64,000 nucleotides of DNA from Eucalyptus grandis. Taxonomy: Eukaryota > Streptophyta > Magnoliopsida > Myrtales > Myrtaceae. Shown here piece after piece: positions 1 to 11,923 of this stretch. Position 1 is the first letter of the stretch, and the number at the start of each line of letters is the position of its first letter. The stretch is taken from contig NC_052618.1 of NCBI RefSeq assembly GCF_016545825.1, positions 37,580,196 through 37,644,195 on the forward strand, in the 5' to 3' direction. Both the position numbers and the translations under genes were made by a program. The notes beneath the pieces are model-generated. The model saw only the letters and a program-made list of their open reading frames with translations. It did not search any database and had not been told where the DNA came from.

Positions 1-790
1 TTGCAAAAGTAAAAGACAAAATGTTCGATTATAAGTCTTAAGAGTTGGCTACTGAATGAATGAAAATCTTATCGTACATAATAAGGGACATGCGATGTCC
101 CTAAGAATATCGTTTTACATCATGAATTTCTCATAACCCTCCAAAATCCCCAAATTATATTCAATCTAATACATTCATTCTAATTTTTTTCTATGACGAT
201 AAAAATCCCTAACTTTTAACTACATAACATATTTACTTTATGTTCTACTAATGAAAATCGTTGGAAAGAAAATAGTTTTGATATGGTGTTCACGCAGCTT
301 AAATGAAATAAAAAAATGGCATTGTTCTAGCCCAAAAAATTAGAGAGTAAATTTGTGACAAGAGTTTGAGGTATTTGATATCGTAAGAAAAAGTTGAGGG
401 TAAACGTATTATAATAAGCATAATTTAGAGTTTTCTTGGTCTGTGATTATAGTTATAATTTTTTAGTGGCTTTTTCTCCTTTTTCTTTGTCAATATTTTA
501 TAGCGATTCAAAATAAATTTTTCAGCAATATAAATCGCGCCTGCTCTTCCTCCATTAATAATCTTGTCACGCTTTCTTTAATGGGACTGAGCGAAAATCC
601 TTGCATTGAAGTTGTCGGCCGCAGTGGACTTGGGAGGGAGCAGGTGGATGGGAGAATAGGCCGACGAGGACTTGGACATTCGTTTGCTATCGATTGAGAC
701 AGAAGGGAGAGAGAGAGAGAGAGAGAGGGATGGAGGACAGACGAGGACAAAAAAGAAGAATGTGGGTGAGTTGTTTTCGATATATTATAA

Positions 791-1196
791 CGGAATAATG
801 ATCTAATTAATATGATTCATAAACTTTAATTATTTGATATAATCTCTAAATTTTATCATAATATTTAATGTAATTTCTAAATTCTTAATTTATTTAATAT
901 AGTATATTGACTTTTGGTACATATACAATATGAACTTTTAATTTGTTAAATGTAATATATGAATTTTTCAGTATATATGCAATAGATAATATAGTCCTCC
1001 TGAACTTTTTTGTACATAGGCAATATAATTTATATTGAATATGTGCCAAAAGACCAAATATCATTATAAATAAATTAAAATTGAAGACCATATTATACAT
1101 TAAGCTAAAATTTAAAGATCATATTAAATAAATTAAAATTTTAGAGATTACATTACTTATTAAATCAACTTTCAAAATCATTCATGTCATTTTCAC
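791..1196. mobile_element. Short AT-rich MITE (MULE-like), copy in duplication 1
   Basis: A 406 bp AT-rich element flanked on both sides by the direct repeat TATTATAA (783-790 and 1197-1204). Its ends are imperfect inverted repeats: left CGGAATAATGATC, and a right end that reads similarly on the other strand. The interior repeats phrases such as ATATAATCTCTAAATTTT in both orientations, as in long-TIR MULE MITEs. It has no coding capacity. The same element sits at the same place in the second copy of the duplication, so it inserted before the duplication. Confidence 0.6.
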
Positions 1197-1639
1197 TATT
1201 ATAAGTGTGACTTTGGACTTAAATTGTGCTCAATGACCGATGTTGTCATTTCGGAGGTATAAATTCTAGGATCAACCAAACCCTAGTCGAACACGTGTGT
1301 CCTTTGACCCTTTGTCACTCCATGTTTTCCTTCTCCTTTGTGTATGATAAAATACTGGCTAGTCTGGTGCTCCAACGTGACAAATAAGAAGGCACCTTAA
1401 ATTACGCCAGCGTGTCCAACATGGGCCCACGTTGTCAGGCTAATTTCTTGCCACTTTTCTCTCTCCTTTCTCCTCACTTTTCTCTCTCCTCTCTCTTTGT
1501 TGGGAAAAAGAAAAGAATATTTGTGACAAAGGCCCAGATAATTTTTTTCCGCTACTATTTCTATGAAAATTAAATAGGATAAAATATTAAATGAAAGCAT
1601 TAAAGATGGATGGTGAATAATACCAGAATTTTTAACATA

Positions 1640-1940
1640 GGAAACCCTCCACGGTGAAGGGAAAAACCACGGGACCGTAGCCACTTCCCTCCAAGGTGAA
1701 GGGAAAAACCACGGGACCGTAGTCACTTCCAATGATAAATCTCTGGCTGTCTTCAATTTGTGGATCTAAACTTCTAGCTCACTCAATTCAAACTGACTAT
1801 TTCAAACTTCCAATGGTAGATCTCTCGATGTCTTCAATTTGTGGATCTAAACTTCTAGCTCACTCAATTCAAACTTCCAATGGTAGATCTATCGTAGATC
1901 TATCAATTTGTGGATCTAAACTTCTAGCTCACTCAAAAAT
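1640..1940. repeat. Two short minisatellites
   Basis: Two tandem arrays lie side by side. The first has a unit of about 45 bp (a CTCCACGGTGAAGGGAAAAA core, twice, about 1645-1728). The second has a unit built on CAATTTGTGGATCTAAACTT, present three times (about 1755, 1838 and 1908). The homologous site in the second copy of the duplication (17549-17800) has a different number and order of units, so these arrays have changed since the duplication. Confidence 0.75.
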
Positions 1941-2011
1941 AACTCTCTGTTTCTTCCCCTACGCTGCTGTTATATTCTTGCTTTTGTATATTCTCCTCCG
2001 TTGAGGAGGAC

Positions 2012-2026
2012 CCCTATTTATAGGAG
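2012..2026 (-). promoter_or_regulatory. Possible minus-strand TATA element
   Basis: Read on the minus strand the sequence is CTCCTATAAATAGGGG, a good plant TATA context, followed by an A-rich purine leader. No gene on this strand begins downstream, so it may be the relic promoter of a retroelement. It is present in both copies of the duplication (also near 17892). Weak evidence. Confidence 0.3.
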
Positions 2027-3751
2027 CAAATGCAATCCCAATTAAAATTGTACGATATGGAAATTACGTAGATTTATCTCCGAATTTCTCGTAACTTTAT
2101 AGATATGAGAAGATTACTTTGATTTATTTCCCAATCTCCCTTGATTTTCAGGATGTGGAAAATCACGTTGATTTATTTCTCGATCTCTTTTTGATATTTT
2201 CTTTTTCTTTTCTTTTTTCTCATTTTTTTTCTTTCTTTTTACTTTTACACACTCACTATCATACAATATTTTTTAGACTTCGTTTGTTTAAAAAAAAAAA
2301 CACTATTTTATCATTTTTCGATATTTAGATTACTTAAAAAATAAGTCATAAAATACTTTTTTTTCATGCACCCAAGCATAAGTCTATTGAGGCCTGCTCG
2401 AGACCTCAGCAACCGTGCTAGGAACCGTGCTATCAACATCTGAGTCCATCAAGGACAAACCCAAGATTTTGGTCGAGCTCAAGCACAGGGAAGCTCGACA
2501 CAAGGCACTAGGGTTTCAAGCTGAGGCGTCGGGGACTCAAGCATGAGTATTGGGATAAAGAGCTCAACCTTGATGGACTTGGGCTTGACCTCTATACAAT
2601 CGGGCCTAGCGTTGAAGAACTCATCCTAGTCGTTGGGGACTCAAGCATTCACAGTTTCGAGCCCAACCTCGGTAGACTAGAGACAAAAAGGCAAGAGAAA
2701 GAGATAGCAGATGGATAAGGACAAAAAGGGAATGTCGATGAGTTGTTTTCCATGTATTATAATCGGTGGCTCTCACTTAGACTACCAATGGACGGCATGG
2801 ACATTTCGTGACGTAGACGCTGTCAACCAAACCCTAGTTGGACACGTGTGTCCTCTGACCCCTCACTCCTTTCTTTTCAGATATACCATCTCATTACTAT
2901 GTACTTAGACGTCTTTCGCGCCCCTTTCCCTGCACGTGTTGAACATGGTAAGACACATGTGCAAGTGAAAACTTTGCGTAGAAAAGATCACTTCTACGAT
3001 TCCCCTATTTTATATAATTTTATCCGCCTATATGACACAGATTTTTATCCACCTAGCTGACACGAATTTGAAGTTTTGTTTGGTTGAAGAATGCTTTGAT
3101 TTGCTTTACAATGTAAATAAATACCATGGGGAATATAAGTTCTTCCCTCGCATTTTGGCAGGGATCGCATACAATAATTATTAATGAATTTTCCCGAAAA
3201 AATCAGATGAATCAAAATGCATTTTTCATGATGAGTACGGGATCATTTGAGTTATAAATATGAGTCAGTCCACTGTATATTCTATTTTAATTTCATTCAT
3301 AAATTTATCCTTCTAGATGACTATCTAAAGACGGGATTATTTGAGCTATATATATAACTCAGTCCGCTATATCTTCTCTTTTAACTTGTTTCATAAGTTT
3401 CTCCTTCTAAATGACTATGTAAAGACAGGAAAATTATTTTTGCGCTTCAAATCTACCATCGAAAGGCCTCCAGATCCATGGCGCTTTCTCAGTCGCACCC
3501 ACTTTACGATCCATTAGTCGCAACGAATATCGAATTTGAAGGTATGGAGGAGCAAAAGTGACGGGGTTTGGTGGAGGGCAGTAAGTCATTCGCCATTGAA
3601 AGATTTAAGTGATGATTAACTACATTACGAATCAATCAAATGCAAGGAGAAGCATTGATACATACTGCGTGTTCACTTTCAGCTACGGGAACTGTACAGA
3701 TCTTTTCATGCTGAAGAAAATAAAAGCCTACTTGACTCTGCTCCTGGCGAT

Positions 3752-4079
3752 TCAATGATGTCCTCTCCGGAGGACAGATAGGAATTTGCCGGGCTTCTCC
3801 TTGCGCCGATCCTCCCCCTCTTCTGCAACCTGTTTCACATGCAACGTCCGTAAAGTCAAACTTAATAGAATTTGAACTTAGTTTTAGTGAAGAACTTAAT
3901 TTTAATGGACATGGAATTGGCTTGCGTGAGCAATGATGACTCACCTCCTTTGCTATTTGCTGCAGGATTGTGATTATATCAACAAAGTCGGGTCTCATCT
4001 TAGCATTCCCCTGCCAGCAACTCTGCAGTAGCTCACCAAGCTTTGGGTGAGTGTGCTTTGGGATGGTAGGCCGGAGTCC
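3752..4079 (-). pseudogene. Duplicated last two exons of STY-type kinase
   Basis: Exons equivalent to exons 15 and 16 of the intact kinase lie at 3945-4079 and 3752-3829 with the same splice sites. They encode the end of the kinase domain (starting [18 protein letters not shown]) and the tail starting [15 protein letters not shown] and ending RRGHH. The frame is intact and nearly identical to 20542-20869, which argues for a recent copy. No other kinase exon is found beyond it: the preceding intron runs into an LTR insertion and then into the 3' flank of the MSL gene. It is therefore a gene fragment of 70 codons with no start of its own. Confidence 0.9.
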
Positions 4080-5624
4080 CTGAAACAATGTCGAATGAAA
4101 CACGATCTCATTTATTCTAGAAGATTTACGATATCTCATTTCTACAAACTCATTTAAAATCAAAGTCGATAGCACCATTTGACTTGATCTGGACATGATA
4201 TGATTCTCGGTGGGTCTTCTTTCACCTTTCTTTTGGGGTTAAGGAACAAAAAGTGATCAATTCTCAAGTCAATCTCAACTATCAGATTTTCTTTTTTGTC
4301 AGGGCGATCCATCAGTTTTGCAATGAATTGCAGTTTAGCCCATAGTTGCAGAACTTCTATTCTACCATATTTTTATTTTATTTTTTTCGCCATATCTCTA
4401 TTGCTCATTTAAGATTATATTTCTGAAGTTGCATGTGAAGCTGCATTGAAGTACAACTGTTGACACCTAATTTAGGATCAAACTTATTTTATTTATTTAT
4501 TATTTAATTTATTTTAAAAAATAGAGGATAATAAATAAAATAAAACATTTGAGTTTGTGGAGGGAGGTTTCAAAAAAAAAATTGAATAATGAAGCATTTT
4601 TCTTGTTGAACGCATATCTTCGTTTCAAAATTTAAAAAATTTAGTAGTTGTGTGATTTTGGAGCCCTTTTTATTGTTGGATGGTTGAGTGAATATTTGCA
4701 AATCTTCAACAACTTTGAGTTTTTCCACTATAAAATGCGAGGCTTCAGAACCGAGCATGAGGGAGGGGCTGAAGAAATTAGCAAAAAGTGTTCGTGAGTT
4801 TTCATGGCGAGAGAATTTGGCAAACTATGGTGAGGTTTAACGGGGGACTTTTGGGATGAGTTTTCGAAGCATTCACAAAAGGGAATAGAGTTTTTGTGAG
4901 AGGAAAGTCAAAAAAGGTGAGAGTGGGGGAGGGTTCGACAGAGTGTGTGAGAGTGTCAGGTGAGAGAAAAATTTTAAAAAGGGGAGGAAAGAAGAACACT
5001 GTTCTTCTTCCTCGCTGGTTCGGTCGCTGCTGCCCAGACCGAGCTCCTGCGCTACCGATCTCTCCGCGCCACCTCCGCTGCAATCCCGCGAGCCTGCCGC
5101 CTGCTGCTCGCACCAGCCCTCCTCGCCGATCAAGCCGCCGACTCCACACCGCCACGAAGACCCGAGTGACACCGCTACAACGCCCAGACCTCCTACGCTA
5201 CTCTGCCTCCGACGTGCCCATCGCCAGCGACACCCATGGCCCGACGCCGATCCAGGCAATTCCCCCCTTTGAGCGCTACAACCAAGTAACATCGATCGAC
5301 CGACTGCAGCAACACCAGAATTCGGCACCTCTGCTTGAGCACCGACACCCCTACTCCACTCAGCCGATGCCCGCACCTGGAATCCTCTGCCCACGACACC
5401 CATCGCCGGTGGTCCGAGCTACTGCGCGCCCGACGCCCGCAGCTCACCTCACTGCTCCACTCGCCATCCGCCGACGCTCGCCGCGCCACCGCCTACCTTC
5501 ACCAGAGTCCCGACGCCGACCAGAAGCTCCGTCAAGCCGCAACCCGCTCCGCTCACGCCACAGCCCTGCGCCCGACATTGCTGCTCCTCTGCTTGCTGCT
5601 GCACGCCCGAACAGAGCCACTTGT

Positions 5625-6521
5625 TGTGACAGCCTCTTCTCTTGTCCCACATCGCCTAGGGAGGGAGGTTTTGGTTAGCTTATAAGGCTTGGTACCTCTA
5701 ATCTGTGTAATGCATTTTAAAACCGTGAGGGAAAAGACCGTGGCTGAGATGGTGGTTCGTCCACGCCAGGGCGGCTAACCCAAAGCGGACAATATTACAC
5801 AGTGAGGCCCAAGATGTTACAAGTGGTATCAGAGCCGACTCCCGACCGCTTGTGAGACCATAGCTCGAATGCTGTTCTAACCGCCCGTGGGGCCACAACG
5901 AGGACAATATTCTGTTAAGAAGTGGAGAGTGTGACAGCCTCTTCTCTTGTCCCACATCGCCTAGGGAGGGAGGTCTTGGTTAGCTTATAAGGCTTGGTTC
6001 CTCTAATCTGTGTAACGCGTTTTAATGCCGTGAGGAAAAAGACCGTGACTAGGATGGCGGTTCATCCGCGCCAGGGCAGGTGACCTAAAGCGGACAATAT
6101 TACACACGCGTTTTAAAGCCGTGAGGGAAAAGACCGTGGCTGGGATGACGGTTCGTCCGCACCAGGGCGGATGACCTAAAGCGGACAATATTACACAGTG
6201 GGGCCCGGGATGTTACAAGTGGTATTAGAGCCGACTCCCAACCGCGTGTGAGACCACAGCTCAAATGCTATTCTGATGCCCGTGGGGCCATAGTGAGGAC
6301 GCTATTCTGTTAAGAGGTGGAGAGTGTAATAACCTCATCTCTTGTCCCACATCGCCTAGGGAGGAATGTCTTGGTTAGCTTATAAGGTTTGGGTCCCTCT
6401 AACTGTGTAACGCGTTTTAAAGCCGTGAGGGAAAAGACCGTGGCTGAGATGGCGGTTCGTCCACGCCAGGGCGGGTGACCCAAAGCAGACAATATTACAC
6501 AGTGGGGCCCGGGATGTTACA
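5625..6521 (+). mobile_element. TRIM-type retroelement with three LTRs and two internal domains
   Basis: Three related LTR-like units (about 5625-5821, 5930-6215 and 6327-6521) start TGTGACAGCC or TGTAATAACC, contain TCCCACATCGCCTAGGGAGG, GTTTTAAAGCCGTGAGGGAA and AAAGCGGACAATATTACACA, and end GGGATGTTACA. After the first and second LTRs comes AGTGGTATCAGAGCC (second time with one change), the primer-binding site for initiator Met-tRNA, then an internal domain of about 110 bp ending in a purine tract (AAGAAGTGGAGAG or AGAGGTGGAGAG). The middle LTR has an internal duplication. This LTR-int-LTR-int-LTR order is typical of recombined TRIM arrays. The motifs resemble Cassandra-like TRIMs, but I could not confirm a 5S-like box. 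Confidence 0.85.
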
Positions 6522-8031
6522 CCTGCTGCCTCCCCTTTTTTTGTTGCAGGTCCGGTTATCACCCGAGCCTCGCCGGAGTTCCGATGAGCAGCCCCTATTT
6601 CGAGTGTCAACCCATTACCGAACCACCATCGCAGCTCGGCACCACTGTTTCTTCGCCATTCCTCAAGTTAACCATGAGGTAAACTAGGTAGATTTTTAGA
6701 TTAAGTTTATTTTGAGTATTTGGACTCATAGTTTTCTTTTTATTCTAACTTCATTTATTCTTATTTATTATCATTACCCGATTTAGGAAATTGGTCATAT
6801 TAAGTCATGATAATCAAAAATATTGAGCCGCGAGACGTCGGTTTAGATTTTTTTATTATTTCAACTTTTATGGCAAAATTCATGAATTGCTTTGCATCAT
6901 TAATTCATATTAAAATAATATGCCATTAATTTACATGGATGGATTTTTTTTATGTTGGCATGTTATCGTTATTTGCTCATCATATATCATGCATTATAGA
7001 ACTTAGATATTTAAGTCCATACATATCTCATGTTTAAAGCAACGCATTTTAATTTTTAAGATTCATATAGAATTAGGATAATTTTCTTTTAATTAAACCA
7101 AAAGAACAAAAAATGTTATTTAGGTTATATAGATTTCATAATGTGCACACCATATGTTGTGCTTTAATTAGTGGGTCGTAGGTTAATGCTTTAATATTCC
7201 CGTTGTGTAGTTGTTTTTTTTAATAAAAAAAGCCAAAGATTAGTATTGCATCATTATGTTATTTTTTAATAAGAATTATTAAGTCTTTAAAAAAAACACA
7301 AAAATCATTTATTTAGTTAATAGGTTAGTTCATAATTAATCCCATTTCATGTCATCATTGTTAGTGCAGGTTGCATATGTGTAATAAATAATCATTAAAA
7401 AAAAACATGCATATAGAATTACCACGCCATACATCCCATATCATATAGCACATGCATATTTAGGGTTATGTAAATTAGATTGCACACATATTGTAATGAT
7501 TTAAATTATGTCACATGAATTGCATCTCATATGTCATTAAAGTAAAACTAATGCATATCAAATTTAGATTAAGATTGCATATAATTAAAAAAATTAAAAA
7601 AATAAAAAGAAAAATTAAGTGTCATGTCATTTAGAAATCATGTTTAAGGCATACATTTTCATTAGCATTTTCGTAAGTTTTTTTCTTTAGAGAGTGGACC
7701 TTAATCAAGTTGTAGTTTATAAATTTTATTATTTATCACTTCAGTTGATTGAATTGATTATGCACCTGCATGACCAACCCTTTACATGTTAGTAGGTTAG
7801 GTTAAAATTAATCAAGACTGCTTGCAAACTATTTTAAAAAATTAAAATGACAATATACAGTCCCCGGACCTATTGAATCTCTAGTTCGCAAAAGTAAAGT
7901 ATTATCCATACTTGAGTTTCTAACCAACCTTAATTGATTAGTAGCGGCTCCAAATTGAGTATAATTACATGTTTAAATGAGTTAATTTCTTAGTATCAAG
8001 TCGCGATTGGTAGGACTTGGGAGGGTCCATG

Positions 8032-11000
8032 TGTCACACCCCGAACCCCGAGCGCGTGCCCATCCCTATCTAGTCGATAAAAATTTGCGACTTCCCAGGA
8101 CGAGTCGCCGACCCTTTCCATTTTATTGCACATGCGGAAGCGAAAAGAAATCCCCTGACAGTAATCATCTCGGGATAGAAAGACAGGATAATAGATTCAC
8201 ACACAAACATGCTTTTATATATACACCGAGTCATGAACACACGGGTCTATGGCCAAAGACTACAAAAGACGGCCTTCCAAAAAGAAGCGGTCCTAACCGA
8301 CCTACGCTTTCGATCACCTCCTCTCGGCTCCAGGTCCTCCACTCGACGACCCTGAAAATGTTGTCCCACAACGGGGTGAGATATCATCTCAGCGAGTCTA
8401 AGCTCTAAACCCCAATTATGAGGGAAATACGCCAAGAAGCGTCCTAAGCACGCAATCACACAATCAATGAGACTTACCTCGTCTCAGATCCACCCTGCAG
8501 GTCAGTACAATTTATCTCACAAACAACACGAGGGCATGAGCAACAAATAAGCTCCAATAATTGAAACGCCACACTCAATTAATCATGCGTTCCTAGATTT
8601 GATCTCGGCATATAGCACGGCCTACTCTCGCCGGCGGTCTTCGGCATTGCCGGGCTTCGTCTCACCCCATTGAGCACGGCACGTCTCTTTTATTAGACGG
8701 CTTTCCCGAAGGAGCATAGGGTCCCGAGAATCAATCGCGACCGGCTTCCCGTTGTCCGGGGGTATCCCACATTGGGATAACGTCCAGCTCAACAAAGGGG
8801 ACGATTTCTCATAACCATCACACGATCACTCAAATATGGCCCAGACACCGTGCATTGCACTCAAATGCTTCAATTAAAATGGTGAGCCCGGCCTTTTTCT
8901 TCGTATTAGAAATTCACATGAAATTACTCGTGTGTGGGTACACGGTCAACTTGATCCAGAAAATTGATATTCCTCCTTTTTGAAATCCCACTTTTTCATA
9001 TAGTACTAAAAACCATTTTCGGTATCAAAACCCGACACACAGGGATTTTCTGAATAAATATTGAAATTCACAATTTTGGAATTAAATACCAAAAATCCAA
9101 TCAACACTCAATTTGCATAACTTAGCACTCAATTGCAAATTGACCACACCATTGCAATCAAAGACGAAATTCCGGTCATCGGCTATCCCGGCCTAATTTC
9201 CGGAAAAATAATTAATAATTAAATAATTACTGAAATTAATTAAATAAATCGATTTCAATTCTAAAAATACTAACCTAGGCCAGAATCATTAAATTAAATA
9301 CCAATACGAACTCGGAAAATTCCCGAACCCTTCTAGATAAATAGCACAATTTATTTAGGCCTTAGCTAAACCATGCTAACCACCTAACATGCTCAATTAA
9401 ATAATTTAATTTCTAATTTAATCTAACTAACCACCTAATTCCTAATAAAATAAATCTAACACCCTTAAACGTCATTAACCTACTAAGCAGAGTTTAGAGT
9501 ATAAACTCACCGGTGTATCGCGAAAACCGGTTCACCGCGACAACGACGCGACGGCGGCCGAAACCTTAATTTTCGGCGGCGTCGGCGGACTCTCGGACCG
9601 GGCTTAAAACGGGCCCAACACAACTCGGCAAGGCTGAGTTTAGGTCTTGGGCTTTCTTCGCGGGCCCATAAGGCTGAACTGAAATTGGGCTAGAACTAAC
9701 TGAACTTGGGCCTAAGCTTGGGCTTCAAAAGCTGGACTGAATTTTCTCTGCAGATGGGCTGAACTGAGCGGGCTTCTAACAACTTGCGTGGACCGCTGTT
9801 GAAAGCCGGGCCGTTGATGTGGGCCGTGCTTCGGTGAAGCTGGGCCAGAAGAGAGGAGATCGTGGCTTCGCTGGTGGTGTCTCGGACGTTGGCCGCGAGG
9901 AAGAGAATCAGCTTCGGTAGACTCCACTGGATGCACGAAGAAGTGAAGATGGCAGGTGCATGAGTCAACAAAAGGATTTTCTGGGTGTTGTTGACTAGCG
10001 TGGGGCTTCGATCGTGGGGAAATGAACAGAGGAAGAGGGTGAGTGGATGAGTGGGGGGTTTACGGTCAACAAACCGCTTCAGGGGATGGCATGGTTGACT
10101 GGCATCAGCTGCTTCGCTAGAAGAGTGCACGGCTCGAAGAAATTGAGGCAAAGAAAGGAACAAGCGGAGTCAACAAACCGCTTTTGTTGGATGATGGTGT
10201 TGACTCTATAAGTGGGGCTGTTCGGTGCGTGAGATGGGCAGAAGGAAACAGGGCTTGGGATCGGTGGAGAGAAGACGCGGCACGGAGTTACTTCGGTGAA
10301 CGTTGATGCCGCTTCACTGGATCCCTCGATTGTTGCCGAACGTGGCCATGCGAAGGAAGAAATTTGGTGGGGGCGAGAGCTACTTCTCTCGGTTGGATCT
10401 CTGTCGTTCCCTGGTTTCAACCGAAAGAAGAAATGTAGAAAGCAGAGGCGGTGAAGGAGGGACAACGACAGAGGGAAGCAGCTGGCAAAGTGTGCTCGGC
10501 AAGCTTGGAGGCTTGAAGTCAAAGATATTATCTCTTGCATTGATTAGTTGGTCTCCTAATACTTTCCCCAACATTTAAATACTTCAAATACTTCAAATTG
10601 ACACCAAATTTCCAACCCTAGGCCTATATCCGAATTTCACCACTTTTGATCTTTAATTTCTTCAACAAAATCCCAAAATTGAAGTCAAATTTTGATGTAG
10701 AAAAATCCCATATAATTTTCTGTAAGTCCCTGACACTCGAAGGCTTGGCTCGGAAGTCCCAATTTCCATCGATTTAGCCCATCTGAATTTCCGCTGATTT
10801 TCCGCAACGTCCGAATCGATTTTCCGAAAATCCCGGAATCTCTGAAAATTTCTCGGAGAGTGAGTCGACGTTCCTAAAATAGCTTGTGACACCTCAGAAC
10901 TTTCAATTTCTGAAATCGGGTTCAAATTCGCGGTTATTTTCAATCCGGCGCGCTTTTAGCGTGACCTAGTCTACCGGATAACTTTTAGGAATTTTTGGTG

Positions 11001-11446
11001 CAATTGACATGTGATCGATTTATCTCGAGTCACAAAGTACATCTTCGACACATTAACGACTCTCAATTGTCGTGAAAATCTCGAGGTTTCAATTACGAGC
11101 ACCGGGTACCAAAACGACAGAAAATCAATTTAGTGCCGATCGATGAGAATTTTTCGATCAAGTGGAATCACCCACAATTTGATCACATATCTCGCCGAAT
11201 CGACCTATCTCTCGATTTCTTATCAATCTCGACGGTGCCGTAATGACCCCTTGCAGATCAACACGGTCGAGCAATCGATTCTTGGTCGAATTCTCAAGTG
11301 CAATTGCATTTAGATTCCCTACTTGTTTCCCCAGATAGTCCAGTTATCTCGTGAGTGATCAGCTCAGAGAATAGCACTATTAGCGTTTCGATGAAAAGCC
11401 CGATTTATTTAATCGAAAACAAATTATGAAAATTCAGGCTGTCACA
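8032..11446 (-). mobile_element. Inner solo LTR of a Ty3-like retrotransposon, 3.4 kb
   Basis: Read on the minus strand it starts TGTGACAGCCTGAATTTTC and ends GGGGTTCGGGGTGTGACA. Flanks are CCATG (8027-8031) and CCGTG (11447-11451), a 5 bp TSD with one mismatch. The length is 3415 bp, with no second LTR and no polyprotein, so a solo LTR left by recombination is the simplest reading. Very long LTRs with these ends are typical of Tat/Ogre-clade elements; that assignment is from memory. The short ORFs inside (for example near 9700-10540) show no recognisable domain. Confidence 0.7.
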
Positions 11447-11518
11447 CCGTGCCAAGTCTTCAGACTTAGTAATCCAATAGCCTTCTTTTAGTAATTCACC
11501 CTTGGAAAGGTCGTGACA

Positions 11519-11853
11519 ATAACCTTTCTCTCATAAAAGAAGCACCATGGCTTAACAACTAGAAAAGAGTAAGAAAACACAATGTGGACATTTGGAGTTT
11601 CCTACAACAAAAAGATCCCTACGACAGCAAGGTTGCAACTTTCCCAGAGCATGACATTTCTTATTAACATTTGAGATAAATATGTATGATGCCCACTAGT
11701 GAATTACATTCAGATAATAACAATAAACAAGAGTAAGACATGAAAATTTCTTGTATAAGAGCTAAACTTAACGATTCAAGATTTAAGGATCAATGTCTTT
11801 TTTCATCCCAGTTGTTGGATATTCAGCTGAATAGAAGGATAGCCCATAGGACT
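11519..11853. repeat. Segmental duplication, copy 1 (right part)
   Basis: Matches 21243-21577 with few changes, including ATAAAAGAAGCACC...TTCAGCTGAATAGAAGG. In the intact kinase this block lies inside intron 15. Here it sits between the end of the LTR nest and the 3' end of the MSL gene, only about 70 bp beyond the MSL stop codon. The copies diverge after ATAGCCCATAGGACT (copy 2: ATAGCCCATTGGACT). Confidence 0.9.
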
Positions 11854-11923
11854 GCTGCCGTGGAATGCCAACGGCCTATCTACCATCGGTTAATGCAGCT
11901 CTTTGTTGGACCAGCTGAGCAAC

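Larger units (their letters stand above)
1..4457. repeat. Segmental duplication, copy 1 (left part)
   Basis: This stretch matches 15943-21247 almost base for base, with scattered substitutions and small indels. It contains the last two exons of a STY-type kinase (pseudo-exons 3945-4079 and 3752-3829, minus strand) but none of the upstream kinase exons. The match begins near 41 (AGAGTTGGCTACTG). The first eight bases of the window (TTGCAAAA) also match the sequence just left of copy 2, so the block may extend outside the window. It stops at 4457, exactly where a TGTTGACACC-type LTR begins, and resumes at 11519. No independent gene is visible here. Confidence 0.93.
4458..11518 (+). mobile_element. 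Outer solo-LTR-like insertion with nested elements
   Basis: The element begins TGTTGACACC and ends GGTCGTGACA (TG...CA). It is flanked by ACAAC (4453-4457) and ATAAC (11519-11523), a 5 bp TSD with one mismatch. The uninterrupted paralogue at 21241-21256 reads GTACAACCTTTCTCTC and is the empty site. A TATA-like CACTATAAAATGCG near 4728, a GC-rich leader (5030-5620 and 6530-6680) and an AT-rich 1.3 kb part follow. No gag, protease, RT or integrase reading frame is visible, so a solo LTR or non-autonomous element fits best. A TRIM (5625-6521) and another LTR (8032-11446) are nested inside. Orientation is inferred from the TATA position. Confidence 0.75.

Noticed and set aside
4896..5678. Long overlapping open frames in the GC-rich part of the outer LTR
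   Set aside because: Frames are open on both strands at once, match no family, are interrupted by the TRIM, and lie within an element bounded by TSDs. Composition explains them.
9696..10578. Frames of 90-155 codons on both strands inside the 3.4 kb LTR
   Set aside because: No domain, antisense overlap, and inside a solo LTR. Not genes.
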